DNA from: Rhodanobacter thiooxydans LCS2
GTDB lineage: Bacteria > Pseudomonadota > Gammaproteobacteria > Xanthomonadales > Rhodanobacteraceae
Assembly: GCF_000264375.1 (NCBI RefSeq)
Contig: NZ_AJXW01000027.1
Coordinates: forward strand, 1 to 64,000
DNA: 64,000 nucleotides
Direction: 5' to 3'
Position numbers and translations under genes: made by a program. Shown in pieces: positions 17,578 through 27,196 of this stretch (the stretch's first letter is position 1; every line of letters begins with the position of its first letter). The notes beneath the pieces are model-generated. The model was not told the origin of the DNA. It worked only from the letters and a program-made list of their open reading frames with translations, and ran no database searches.

Positions 17578-19413
17578 TCATGGCTGCAGCAACCGCTCGC
17601 GCAGGCCGCCCAGCCGCCGGATCGGCCGAGCCAGCGCGGTGCGCAGTGCGTCGTCGGTGGTCCAGATCTCGGCATGCTCCTTCGCGCGCGAGATGGCGGT
17701 GTAGACCAGCTCGCGGGTGAGGATGCGGTTGTCGGCGTCCGGCGGCAGCAGCACGGCCACGTCGCGGTATTCCGAACCCTGGCTGCGGTGGATGGTGATC
17801 GCCCAAGCGCTGTCGTGCGCGGGCAGGGCGCGCGGCGAGTAGCTGCGCAGGCCGGCGTTGCCGTCGCGGTCGCTGAGCTCGAACCACACGCGCAGCCCTT
17901 CCGCACTTTCCAGCGCGATGCCGACGTCACCGTTGAACAGGCCGCGGGCGTAGTCGTTGCGGGTGATGATGACGGGGCGGCCGGGGTACCAGGCGCGGCC
18001 GGCGTCGAGGCCGAAGCGCGCAGCGAGCCGGCGCAGCATCAGCTCGTTGATGCCCTGCGCGCCAAACGGACCGTCGCGCAACGCGCACAGGATCTGCAGC
18101 TGGCGCAGCCGCGGCAACGCTTCGGCGGCGTCGATCGCCGAACCCAGCAGCGACTGCAGCAGGTCGTTGTGGCGCTCGATCCAGCCATCCACGCAGGCGC
18201 GCAGCGCATGCCCGTTGGGACAGTGGCGCAGGTGCAGGTCGCCGTCGCGGCGCTCGCGCAGCAGCGTGTCCAGCCAGGCTGGATCGGGCGCATCGCGCAG
18301 CGCCTCGACGCCGCGCTGCAGGCCGCTGCCGGCGCGCCAGCTGTGGCTCAGCGTGAGCACCTGGCCGGCCAGCGGGGCATTGTCGGCGGCGCTGCCGGGC
18401 GGGTGTTGCAGCAGCGGCGCGAGCAGGGCGGCCAGCGCCGGCGGCAGTCGCTGGCGCGGCGCGGCGGCGACGATGTCGGCCAGCACCGAGCCGGCGTCGA
18501 CCGAGGCCAGCTGGCCCGGATCGCCGAGCAGGATCAGCACTGCCCCCGGGCGCAGCGCCTGCAGCAGCTGGCGCATCATCGCCAGGTCCACCATCGAGGC
18601 CTCGTCCACCACCACGAGGTCCTCGGCCAGCGGGTTGTGCGGGCCGCGCTCGAAGCTGTCGTCCATCGGCCGGTAGCCGAGCAGGCGGTGCAGCGTGCGC
18701 GCATCGGCGTGCGGAATGTGCGGCACGAGGTCGCCAAAGCCGGTGCCTGCAAGGCTGGCCTGCAGCTCGGCCTTGCCCTTGGCGATGGCCTGCGCCAGCC
18801 GCTGGGCGGCCTTGCCGGTGGGCGCGGCCAGCGCGATCAACGGCTGCGCCGGCAGGCCGCAGGCCTGCGCATGGCGCAGCAGCATCAGCAGCATGCGCAC
18901 CACGGTGGTGGTCTTGCCGGTGCCGGGGCCGCCGGTGAGCACGAAGAAACGCGCGCCGGGCACCGCGGCCACGGCGGCGCGCTGGCCGTCGGTGGCGCCG
19001 CGCGGCATGCCGGCGAACAGCGCGTCCAGGTCGTCGGTGAGGGTTGCGGCGGCAAGCGGCAGCGTGCGTTGGGCACAGCGTTGCAGGATCGCCTCGGCGA
19101 GCTTCGCCTCGTGTTGCCAGTTGCGCCACAGGTAGAAGCGATCCCGCGCATCGAGCACGAATGGCGTGAACGACGTGCCGTCGCCGACCCAATCGTGGCG
19201 GCGCAGCGCTTCCAGCGCATCGGCATCGAAACCGGCGCCGGTGTCCGGGTCGACCAGCGTGGCGCAGGCATGGCCGCGGCCCTCGGCGCGGCTGGCCGCG
19301 CTCGCGGCGGCGGCGAGCGCCGCGGAGCCGGTGCGCCCGAGCACCCATTGCGCCAGAGTCTGGTCGATCGCGCGCTCGTCGGCGTCGGCAATCTGCGGCA
19401 GCGGGTGATTCAT
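17578..19413 (-). CDS. recD: Exodeoxyribonuclease V alpha subunit RecD
   Basis: This 611-residue 5'-3' helicase is the fast motor of RecBCD, which processes double-strand ends and degrades linear foreign DNA. The Walker A motif GGPGTGKTTT (Lys167), VVVDEASMVD (motif II) and the late AITIHRSQGSEY (motif V/VI) are all present. Length is close to the E. coli protein. The ATG at 19413 (MNHPLPQI) overlaps the recB stop by ATGA; the longer in-frame reading is rejected. It is the last gene of recC-recB-recD. Confidence 0.95.
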   Translation of the reverse strand: MNHPLPQIADADERAIDQTLAQWVLGRTGSAALAAAASAASRAEGRGHACATLVDPDTGAGFDADALEALRRHDWVGDGTSFTPFVLDARDRFYLWRNWQHEAKLAEAILQRCAQRTLPLAAATLTDDLDALFAGMPRGATDGQRAAVAAVPGARFFVLTGGPGTGKTTTVVRMLLMLLRHAQACGLPAQPLIALAAPTGKAAQRLAQAIAKGKAELQASLAGTGFGDLVPHIPHADARTLHRLLGYRPMDDSFERGPHNPLAEDLVVVDEASMVDLAMMRQLLQALRPGAVLILLGDPGQLASVDAGSVLADIVAAAPRQRLPPALAALLAPLLQHPPGSAADNAPLAGQVLTLSHSWRAGSGLQRGVEALRDAPDPAWLDTLLRERRDGDLHLRHCPNGHALRACVDGWIERHNDLLQSLLGSAIDAAEALPRLRQLQILCALRDGPFGAQGINELMLRRLAARFGLDAGRAWYPGRPVIITRNDYARGLFNGDVGIALESAEGLRVWFELSDRDGNAGLRSYSPRALPAHDSAWAITIHRSQGSEYRDVAVLLPPDADNRILTRELVYTAISRAKEHAEIWTTDDALRTALARPIRRLGGLRERLLQP

Positions 19414-22400
19414 GCGGCCTCCTGTGCGCCGGCGAACGCATGGTCGAGCGCCTCGATCAGCGCCGCCGGCCAGCGCCGCCGCCACACGCCCAGCCCGGGC
19501 GCGAGCCCCAGCGCGCGCACGAACAGGTACCAGCTTTCACCCAGGTGGCGTTCGGCCGTATAGCCGTCCATCCGCTGGCGCAGGTAGCGGTGCAGCGCCA
19601 CGGTGTAGAGCAGCCCCTGCAGCGGGTAGTGGTGCGTGGCCATGGCGGCGGCGAGCGATTCGCCCTGGTAGTCGCGCAGCCGCGCGCCGAGCCAGTTGGT
19701 TTTGTAGTCGAGCACGTGGAAGCGGCCGTCGCGGGCAAAGATCAGGTCGGCGAAACCGGTCAGCATGCCGTTCAACGTGGTGGCGTCGAGGCCGGTAGGC
19801 ACCGCGTCGGCATGGCCGTGGGCCGCGCAGAGCCGGCGCAACGCCGCCAGCGGCACCTGGCGCACCGGGAACTGGAACTCGAATTCGGCGATGCGCTGGT
19901 CGGGCGCGAGGTCGAGCAGGCGCAGGCCGCCGCCCAGGTCGGCCTGGCGCGCGCGGTCGATCATCCGGCCCACGCGTTCCAGCGCTTCCTCGTGCGCCAG
20001 ATGCGGCGCGGCGACGGCCTGCGCGGCGAGCTGGCGGTGCAGCAGCTGGCGCTGCTCGGGCCACAGCGGGCCGGGCTGCGCCAGCTCGAACACCTGGTGC
20101 ACGGCGTCGCCGAAGCGCGGGCCACGCAGCGGGTACAGCGCGAGCAGGCGGCCGTCTTCGATGTCGTCCTCCACTTCGATAGCCGGTTCTTCCGCGCCGG
20201 TTTCGTCGGCGCTGCCGCTGTCCTCGATCAGGGTGGCGGCATGGCGGGTCAGCCCGCTGAAGCTGTGCAGCCACTGGAACGGTCGCAGCTGCGGCAGCGG
20301 CGCCTGGGTGGCGCGCGGCGCAAGGGCTTCGACTGGCGGCCGGTAGCGGGTGTAGACGTCGGCGAACGGCGGGGCCAACTGCATGCCGCCGAGTGCTGCG
20401 GCCACCGCGGCGAGCGAGGCTTCGCCCTCGGGCAGTTCCAGCTTCCGCTGGGCCTGCCCGAGCAGCAGATCGATCGCCGCCCATTCCCACGCCTGCGCGT
20501 CGTCGTCGGGCCTCAGGCCACGGTCTGCCCAGTACACGTGCACGGCGTGCACGGCGCGGGTCAGCGCCACGTAGAGCAGGCGCAGGCGTTCCTCCAGTTC
20601 CTCGCGGAAGTGGCGCACGCGGTGCCCGGCAAAATGCGCCGAGCCCAGGTCCACACAGCGCTGGCCGCCGGCATCGTGGTAGCGCAGCAGCTTTGGCGTG
20701 CGCGGGCCGTTGCGGTCGCCGATGCGCCATGCCAGCGGCAGGAACACGATGGGAAACTCCAGCCCCTTGCTGGCGTGGATGGTCAGCAGTTGCACGCGGC
20801 GGGCGTCGCTCTCGATGCGCAGCTGGCGTTCGTCAGCCGCCTCGGCATCGCCGTCGCTGCCTTCCCGGCGCATCTCCTGCAGCCACGCGTACAGGCCGTC
20901 CAGTCCCTGCCGTGCGCCTTCCTCCGCGGCGAGCAGTTCACCCAGATGACGCAGGTCGGTGAGCATGCGCTCGCCTTCCGGCAGCGCCAGCAGGGCGGTG
21001 GCGCGCGCGGCCAGCAGTTCGCCGACCAACGCCAGCACGCCGCGACTGCGCACCAGCGCACGCCACGCCTCGAAGCGTTCCAGCTCGCGCTCGAACGCGG
21101 CGGGCTGCGTCTGCCACGCGTGGAACTGCTCCAGCGTGGCGCCGAGCAAGCTGGTGGCCAGCGCGCCGCGCACGGTCTGGTCGTCGTCGGCATGCAGCAC
21201 GGCATACAGCACCAGCTCCAGCTCGCGCGCCACCTCGCCGGCGAAGATGTTGCCGCGGCCGCTGCCCACGCAGGGCACGCCGCGGGCGACCAGCCGCTGG
21301 CGCAGCGCCACGATCTGCTTGTTGGTGGACAGCAGCACGGCGACGTCGCCGGGCGTTACCCGGCAGCCACCGATCGCCTGCCGCGGGTCGTTGAGCAGTT
21401 CGGCGATGCGGTTGGCGCAGTCGTCCAGCGCCAGCGATTCGAGTTCGCCGAGCGCCATCAGCGGGTTGCCGTTCTTGTCGCACGCATCGCCGCGGAAGGG
21501 GTGGATCAGCAGCGGCAGCGTCACCGGCTGGCCGCCGACGGTGTATGGCTGCTGGTCTGCCTTGCCAGCCGGTTCGACCGGCTGATAGCGGATCTGCGGC
21601 GGGCTGAAGCCGCCTTCGGTGTGGCCGTACCAGGCGTTCAGCGCCTCGACCAGCGCACGGCTGGAACGATGGTTGGTGCCCAGCGAAAAGCGCTGGCCGG
21701 CCTGCTTGCCGGCACGCAGGTAGGCGGCAATGTCGCCGCCGCGGAAACTGTAGATGGCCTGCTTGGGGTCGCCGATCATCACCAGCGTGCCGCGCTCGCG
21801 GTAGATCCGCTCGAAGATCGCGAACTGGCGCTGGTCGGTGTCCTGGAACTCGTCGATCAGCGCCACCGGGAAGGCTTCGAACAGGCGGTCGGCCAGCAGG
21901 TCGTCAGACGCGTCGCCGCACAGTCGCTGGTACACCGCGTCGATCAACATCGAGAAGGTCAGCACGTGGCGCTGGCGTGCGCGGCGGGGCATCTCATCGC
22001 GGCAGGTTTGCGCCGCCGTGGCCAGCACTTCGCCGCGCACGAGGATGTCGCGCATCCCGAGCAGCGGGCGCAGCGTCTGCAACGCATGGATCAGTGGATG
22101 CGCAGCGAGCTCGCCGGCTCGGCCGGCAGCGGCCTGGGCCAGCAGTTTTTCCGGCTCGAACACGTCGCTGATCGACTTGGCCAGTTGCGCCTCGTCACCG
22201 TTGCGCAGCGCCGGAGTGATCTCGCCCAGTCGACTGCGCAGTGCCGCGTTGGCTCGCTTGTACAGCGTGGCGTCATCTGCCAGCCGCTGCAACTCGGCGA
22301 TGCTATCGTGGCCGCGCAGCGTGGCGAGTGCATGATCGAGTTCGGCCAGGCCGCCGGCCTCGATCCGCGCGTCGACGCTGTTGGTCAGCCCACCGAGATC

Positions 22401-22994
22401 GCGCAGCAGGCCTTCCGGGCCATCCTTCAGCAGCAGCTCGGCTTCGCGCGGGTCGACCTCGCCGGCGAGGTAGCGGCGGCGCCAGAAATCCTCCACGCAT
22501 TCGCGCATCAGCTGCTGCTCGTCGAACAGCTGGTCGTCGGCGAAGGCGGCGCCGCTCTCCAGCGGGTAGTCGCGCTGGATGCGCTGGCACAGCGCGTGGA
22601 TGGTCGACACCGGCGCGCGGTCGAGGTCGGTGCGGGCAAGCTGAATCCGGCGCAGCGCGAGGCGGGTGCTGTCGGCGTCGGGGCACAGCGCGGCCAGCCA
22701 GCTTTCCAGCGGATCGGCGCTGTCCGCGTCACGCGCCGCAGCTTCGAGCAGGCGCTCGGCTTCGACCAGGCGGCGGCGCAGGCGCTCGCGCAGTTCCTGC
22801 GCGGCGGCGTCGGTGAAGGTGGTCACCAGGATCTGCTCCACCCGCAGCCCACGTTCGAGCAGCAGGCGCAGGTAGATCACGCCGATGTTCCAGGTCTTGC
22901 CGGTGCCGGCGCTGGCCTCGATCAGCACACGTCCGTGCAGCGGCATGGCGCGCCAGTCGAGCGGGGGCAGGGCGGTGGCATCGGTGGCGGTCAC
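19410..22994 (-). CDS. recB: Exodeoxyribonuclease V beta subunit RecB
   Basis: This 1194-residue protein combines a 3'-5' superfamily 1 helicase with the single nuclease domain of RecBCD. Walker A is EASAGTGKT (Lys33), and LIDEFQDTDQRQFAIF gives the helicase motif II. The C-terminal nuclease motif LDYKTNW has Asp1096 and Lys1098, so cutting activity should be intact. The GTG start at 22994 is chosen because GGAAA precedes it and upstream sequence enters the repeat at 23024-23077. The gene is translationally coupled to recD. There is no ptrA between recC and recB, unlike E. coli. Confidence 0.95.
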   Translation of the reverse strand: MTATDATALPPLDWRAMPLHGRVLIEASAGTGKTWNIGVIYLRLLLERGLRVEQILVTTFTDAAAQELRERLRRRLVEAERLLEAAARDADSADPLESWLAALCPDADSTRLALRRIQLARTDLDRAPVSTIHALCQRIQRDYPLESGAAFADDQLFDEQQLMRECVEDFWRRRYLAGEVDPREAELLLKDGPEGLLRDLGGLTNSVDARIEAGGLAELDHALATLRGHDSIAELQRLADDATLYKRANAALRSRLGEITPALRNGDEAQLAKSISDVFEPEKLLAQAAAGRAGELAAHPLIHALQTLRPLLGMRDILVRGEVLATAAQTCRDEMPRRARQRHVLTFSMLIDAVYQRLCGDASDDLLADRLFEAFPVALIDEFQDTDQRQFAIFERIYRERGTLVMIGDPKQAIYSFRGGDIAAYLRAGKQAGQRFSLGTNHRSSRALVEALNAWYGHTEGGFSPPQIRYQPVEPAGKADQQPYTVGGQPVTLPLLIHPFRGDACDKNGNPLMALGELESLALDDCANRIAELLNDPRQAIGGCRVTPGDVAVLLSTNKQIVALRQRLVARGVPCVGSGRGNIFAGEVARELELVLYAVLHADDDQTVRGALATSLLGATLEQFHAWQTQPAAFERELERFEAWRALVRSRGVLALVGELLAARATALLALPEGERMLTDLRHLGELLAAEEGARQGLDGLYAWLQEMRREGSDGDAEAADERQLRIESDARRVQLLTIHASKGLEFPIVFLPLAWRIGDRNGPRTPKLLRYHDAGGQRCVDLGSAHFAGHRVRHFREELEERLRLLYVALTRAVHAVHVYWADRGLRPDDDAQAWEWAAIDLLLGQAQRKLELPEGEASLAAVAAALGGMQLAPPFADVYTRYRPPVEALAPRATQAPLPQLRPFQWLHSFSGLTRHAATLIEDSGSADETGAEEPAIEVEDDIEDGRLLALYPLRGPRFGDAVHQVFELAQPGPLWPEQRQLLHRQLAAQAVAAPHLAHEEALERVGRMIDRARQADLGGGLRLLDLAPDQRIAEFEFQFPVRQVPLAALRRLCAAHGHADAVPTGLDATTLNGMLTGFADLIFARDGRFHVLDYKTNWLGARLRDYQGESLAAAMATHHYPLQGLLYTVALHRYLRQRMDGYTAERHLGESWYLFVRALGLAPGLGVWRRRWPAALIEALDHAFAGAQEAA

Positions 22995-23023
22995 GGCGTT
23001 TCCATAGGGCGGGTCGAAGGGCT

Positions 23024-23077
23024 GGCGGGCAGTGCCCGCACTACGACGCCGCCTGGGTAGGGCGGGCACTGCCCGCC
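23024..23077. repeat. BIME-like palindrome pair, family A, second locus
   Basis: GGCGGGCAGTGCCCGC followed by ACTAC (23024-23044) and the inverse GTA plus GGGCGGGCACTGCCCGCC (23057-23077) repeat the element at 6274-6353 with a shorter 12-base centre. It lies in the recC-recB gap inside the presumed recCBD transcript, where such structures often protect or terminate part of the mRNA. Confidence 0.8.
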
Positions 23078-23090
23078 GGCTTTGCGTGTG

Positions 23091-26000
23091 TCAGTGATCA
23101 TCGGCGGGGCTCTTCAACAGGCTTGCATGGTCCGGATCGAGCACGCTGCAGACCAGTTCGGTGGCGGCGACGAAGGCGCGATGCGCCGGACTGTCCACGT
23201 CGAACAGATCGAGGCCGCGGCTGAGCAGGGCCGCGTAGCCGGGCGCGTAGTCGCGCTCGCCGGGGTTGAAGCCATCGCCTTCCCACGCTGCGGCCGCCCT
23301 GGCGAGGCGGTGCTCCGGCTCGTTGCTGGCCCAGGCCTGCGCGGTGCGTGGGAAGAACAGCAGCGGTTGCCGCGCGGCGGCCCGATACGCCTCGATCAGG
23401 CGGCGCAGGCCGTGGCGCAGTGCGTCGTGCTGCAGCGCCATGATGTTGCCGGGCGTGCCGGCACGCTGGGTGACCAGCACGCTGACACCGCCCTGCGTGC
23501 GGCGGACCTGCTCCAGCAACGTGGCCTGCAGGGGCGCGTCGTCGCCGGCACGGGCGAGTTTCAGGCAGGCCCAGTCAAGGTAGAAGCCCAGCAGGTCTTT
23601 CAGGTTGGCGGCGCGCCCCGGGCGGGCGTCGAACCACAGCAATCCGCCATCGGCGCCGCGGAACACGCGATCGACCGTGCCGGTCAGGCGCAGGCCGTCG
23701 CCGAGGTCGAGGTCGATGGCCTGGGCCAACGCTTGCGCGCCGCCACCGGCGAACAGCGGCCGTGCCTGCGCGAGCATCGGGCGCAGCGAGTCGCGCAGCC
23801 GGGTCCAGCTGCGCTCGCCGATCGCGCCGCCGGCCAGCATGCCGGAGCGGGCGAGCCACGCTGGCGGTTCGCTGGGCAGCTCGGCGTGGCCGGCGGCGAG
23901 CGACTCGAACAGCAGGCGGTGATCGACCCGCTCGATTTTTTCCAGTGGGGTCTCCAGCGGTTCGCGATCCGGCCAGCCATTGTCGTCCAGCGCCTGCAGG
24001 CTGATGCCCTGGCTGCGCAGCAGTGCGTCACGCGCGGGGTCGCGCCAGAAGCGCTGCAGCGCGCCGAGGGCAAGCTCGCCAGCCACGGTTTGGGGCGTGG
24101 CCGTTGGTGAGTCGAGGAAAGGCCGGGCGCTGGCGCCGGATAATGCGGCGGCGAGAAATGCCGGCTCGTACGAGAACAGCCGCGGATCATGGCGGGGCCG
24201 GCCCTGCGCGTCGCGCTCGTAGTAGCGCGCGTCGAACGGCTGCAGCGGGTGGCGCACGCGCCATGGCCGTTCGGCCTGGGCGTCGGCGGCAAGGCCGTGC
24301 TGCTCATCGAGAAACTGCAGCAGCTCGGCCAGCGGCGCGGCGGGGTTGCGCGGCTTGCCGTCGCGCACGCCCTCACCGACGTAGCTCACGTGCAGCACGT
24401 CGCGCGCCGACATCAGCGCCTCGAGGAACAGGTAGCGGTCCTCGTTGCGGGTATCGCGGTCGCCGCGGCGCGGCTGGGCGAGGATCCGGTTGAGGCCGGC
24501 GTCGTGGCCGGGGCGCGGGAACTCGCCCTCGTTCATGCCGAGCAGGCAGACCACGCGGAACGGGATCGAGCGCTGCGGCACCAGCCCGCAGAAGGTCACC
24601 CCGCCGAGCAGAAAGCCCTGACGCTCCGGCACCGCGTCGAGCGCGCCACGCAGCGCCTCGCGCACCACGCTCCACGACAATGGTGTGTCGAGGCCGGCTT
24701 CGCTGGCCTGGCTGGCGAGACCGCCGGCGAGCCGGCGCAGGGCGTCCAGCGCATGCTGTTCGGCGGCGTCGCGCGGGTCGGCGAGGAACAGCGCGTCGAT
24801 CCGTTCCAGCAGCCATGCGCTCCACGCGGCCAGTGGCCGCGCACCGGCGAAGGCGTGGCGTGCCTGGCGCAGCTCGCCGAGCAGGCGATCGAGCTCACCC
24901 AATGCTTCCGCCGCGCCGCCGGCGACGCCCTGCAGCGGCAGGATGCCGTCGAGCAGGCCGTCGCCGGCGTCCTGGCCGGCGATCAGCCCGGCGTACATGC
25001 GGTCGAGGCCAAATTGCCACGAGTTCGCGTCGACCGCCGCCGCGCCGGCCTCGGCCTTCATCGCCGCGTCCAGCCCCCAGGCCACGCGCGCGCGGCGCAG
25101 CCAGCGTTCCAGCGCGTCGCGGCTGCCGGCGTCGATCGCGAAGCGCCGCGCCACCCCCGGCACGTCGAGGAAATCCAGCACCTCGCTGACCGTGAAGCGG
25201 CTCTCGGCCAGGTCCAGCCACTGCGTGAACGCGTGCATCAACGGGTGCGCATGCGCCAGCCCCACGTCGGCCAGATGCCAGGGAATGTGCAGCGGGTCGC
25301 GGCGGTACTGCGCCGGCTCGCCGAACACCGCCGCCAGGTACGGTGCATAGGCGCCGATGTCCGGCGCCATTACCACGATGTCGCGGTGCTGCAGGGTCGG
25401 GTCGTCGGCCAGGCAACGCAGCAGGGCATTCTTCAGCACTTCCAGCTCACGCAGGCGGGTGTGGCAGGCATGCACGCGCAGGCTGGCATCGTGGCGCAGC
25501 GCGGGCAGGATGTCGTCCAGCGCGGCCCCGTCCGCTTGTTGCGCGCGGATCGGCGCGCCGACCAGCTCCGGCTGCAGACAGCGGATGCTCGACTGCAGGC
25601 GGGCGAGCAGCGAGATGGCGTCGTCGAGCGGTTCGGCCTCGTCGAGCGGGTCGCGCTCTTCGGTCACATCGCATTCGTCCAGGGTGAGGCAGAAATCCTG
25701 CGCGATGCGGCCGAGCGCAACCAGCAGCGGGTGGCCGACCTCGTAGTACAGCGCCTGTGGGTCGTCCGCGTGGGCGAGCAGGAAGCGCTGCCGGCGCAGG
25801 TAGACCCAGTGTTCGCGGCAGGGGTCGGGGAAGTACAGGTGCACCGGCGCGTGCAATGCGGTGGCCTGCAGTGCCGCCAGCACGTCGGGCGGCAGGTGGC
25901 TGACCCCGAACACGTGCAGCGGCGGGTCGCCGGCCAGCGCGTTGCCGCTGCGCAGCGCCTCCAGCAACGCGGTGCTGCGCTGCGCGCGGTGCGGCCGCGG

Positions 26001-26543
26001 GATGGCGGCCCGCAGCCGCTGCCACAGCGCCGCCTGCCAGTCACCGCCGTGCCGCGCAGGGCGCTGTTCCCAGTCGAGGATCCAGTCCGGCCGGTAGATC
26101 AGGTACTGGGTGTACAGGCCAGCCAGATGCTCGGCCAGCTGGAAGCTGCGCCGCGCGGCGCCGTCGCCGGCCAGGTAGCTCTCCACTTCCGGCGCCTGCA
26201 GTGCGGGCAGGGCCGCCAGCAGGCGCCAGCGCAGCAGCTCGTGCCGGTACGCGCCGCCGACCAGCGCCTCGTCGCCCAGCACGCGGCGGGCCGCGCGTTC
26301 GAACCATTGCCACGGCAGGATCATCTCGATGTTGGCGGCGATGCCGTGCCCACCGTGCGGCCCGTTGCGTTGCGCCAGATGGCCGAGCAGCCAGCGCTGC
26401 AGCCCCGGGTGCGCCACCACCACGGTCTGCGCGGCCAGCGGGTTGGCCGGGCGCTGTGCTTCCAGCTGCAGCGCCAGCGCGTCGGCCAGCCGCTCGGTGC
26501 GGCTGCCGCGGTGGACGATCAGTCCGCCTGGGTTGTCCCTCAT
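23091..26543 (-). CDS. recC: Exodeoxyribonuclease V gamma subunit RecC
   Basis: This 1150-residue subunit recognises Chi and holds RecB and RecD. Family stretches include LIVHRGSRTERLADALA at the N-terminus, VVVAHPGLQRWLLGHLA, LPWQWFERAAR, HVFGVSHLPP and the degenerate nuclease-fold region near the end. The ATG at 26543 (MRDNPGG) has AGGA four bases upstream; longer in-frame starts would overlap the divergent gene at 26683. It opens the recC-recB-recD operon. A Chi sequence cannot be predicted from it. Confidence 0.94.
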   Translation of the reverse strand: MRDNPGGLIVHRGSRTERLADALALQLEAQRPANPLAAQTVVVAHPGLQRWLLGHLAQRNGPHGGHGIAANIEMILPWQWFERAARRVLGDEALVGGAYRHELLRWRLLAALPALQAPEVESYLAGDGAARRSFQLAEHLAGLYTQYLIYRPDWILDWEQRPARHGGDWQAALWQRLRAAIPRPHRAQRSTALLEALRSGNALAGDPPLHVFGVSHLPPDVLAALQATALHAPVHLYFPDPCREHWVYLRRQRFLLAHADDPQALYYEVGHPLLVALGRIAQDFCLTLDECDVTEERDPLDEAEPLDDAISLLARLQSSIRCLQPELVGAPIRAQQADGAALDDILPALRHDASLRVHACHTRLRELEVLKNALLRCLADDPTLQHRDIVVMAPDIGAYAPYLAAVFGEPAQYRRDPLHIPWHLADVGLAHAHPLMHAFTQWLDLAESRFTVSEVLDFLDVPGVARRFAIDAGSRDALERWLRRARVAWGLDAAMKAEAGAAAVDANSWQFGLDRMYAGLIAGQDAGDGLLDGILPLQGVAGGAAEALGELDRLLGELRQARHAFAGARPLAAWSAWLLERIDALFLADPRDAAEQHALDALRRLAGGLASQASEAGLDTPLSWSVVREALRGALDAVPERQGFLLGGVTFCGLVPQRSIPFRVVCLLGMNEGEFPRPGHDAGLNRILAQPRRGDRDTRNEDRYLFLEALMSARDVLHVSYVGEGVRDGKPRNPAAPLAELLQFLDEQHGLAADAQAERPWRVRHPLQPFDARYYERDAQGRPRHDPRLFSYEPAFLAAALSGASARPFLDSPTATPQTVAGELALGALQRFWRDPARDALLRSQGISLQALDDNGWPDREPLETPLEKIERVDHRLLFESLAAGHAELPSEPPAWLARSGMLAGGAIGERSWTRLRDSLRPMLAQARPLFAGGGAQALAQAIDLDLGDGLRLTGTVDRVFRGADGGLLWFDARPGRAANLKDLLGFYLDWACLKLARAGDDAPLQATLLEQVRRTQGGVSVLVTQRAGTPGNIMALQHDALRHGLRRLIEAYRAAARQPLLFFPRTAQAWASNEPEHRLARAAAAWEGDGFNPGERDYAPGYAALLSRGLDLFDVDSPAHRAFVAATELVCSVLDPDHASLLKSPADDH

Positions 26544-26682
26544 GCCTTCCTGCTCTGTTCGACGCAACCTGCACAGCATACCGAGCCGTGGCTCATCGTT
26601 TGCGACATGTCGATTCGCCGGGCCGCCGTTCGTCATTCGCATAGGGCCGGGGCTGCCTGGCTTTCGTCCATCCAGAGGAGGC

Positions 26683-27108
26683 ATGACGATGCGATGCATG
26701 GTGATAGTGAAGGCGAACCGGGATTCGGAAGCCGGGGTGATGCCCAGCGAGCAGTTGCTGAGCGCGATGGGTCATTACAACGAGGAACTGGTGAAGGCTG
26801 GCATCATGCTGGCGGGCGAGGGCCTGCAGCCCAGTTCGAAGGGTGTGCGGGTGAAGTTCTCGGGCCACGCGCGCACGGTGACCGACGGTCCATTCGCGGA
26901 AACCAAGGAACTGGTGGCCGGCTTCTGGCTGTGGCAGGTGAAGTCGATGGAGGAAGCGGTCGAGTGGCTCAAGCGCGCGCCGTTCGACGACGATGCGGAG
27001 CTGGAGATTCGCCAGGTGTTCGAGGCCGACGATTTCGGCGCCGAGTTCACGCCCGAACTGCGCGAGCAGGAGGAACGCCTGCGCGCGCAGCTCGCCGCGA
27101 AATCGTGA
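26683..27108 (+). CDS. DGPF-domain (YCII-related) protein
   Basis: This small 141-residue protein has the DGPFAETKE signature at residues 68-76 and a ferredoxin-like YCII fold predicted by family. AGAGGAGG precedes the ATG. DGPF proteins have no established reaction, but they are the usual genomic partners of ECF42 sigma factors, and the next gene is one. It is divergent from recC. The adjacent sigma factor probably activates this gene. Function in this organism is unknown. Confidence 0.85.
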   Translation: MTMRCMVIVKANRDSEAGVMPSEQLLSAMGHYNEELVKAGIMLAGEGLQPSSKGVRVKFSGHARTVTDGPFAETKELVAGFWLWQVKSMEEAVEWLKRAPFDDDAELEIRQVFEADDFGAEFTPELREQEERLRAQLAAKS

Positions 27109-27196
27109 ACCGCGCGGCAGGCCGGCGTGCGTGACGCCGGCAGGCCGTGACTTCCGGCCTTGCGCCGGTGCCATGGGGATGCTGTGATCGCTCGTC

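Noticed and set aside
19440-23060. A 1206-codon open frame antisense to recB
   Set aside because: The opposite strand encodes a complete RecB with helicase and nuclease motifs. The antisense frame has no recognisable motif and ends with the same boundaries.
23024-23077. Inverted repeats in the recC-recB gap taken as ends of an insertion sequence
   Set aside because: Only 12 bases separate the arms, there is no transposase, and an identical arrangement recurs at 6274-6353, so it is a REP/BIME-type element.
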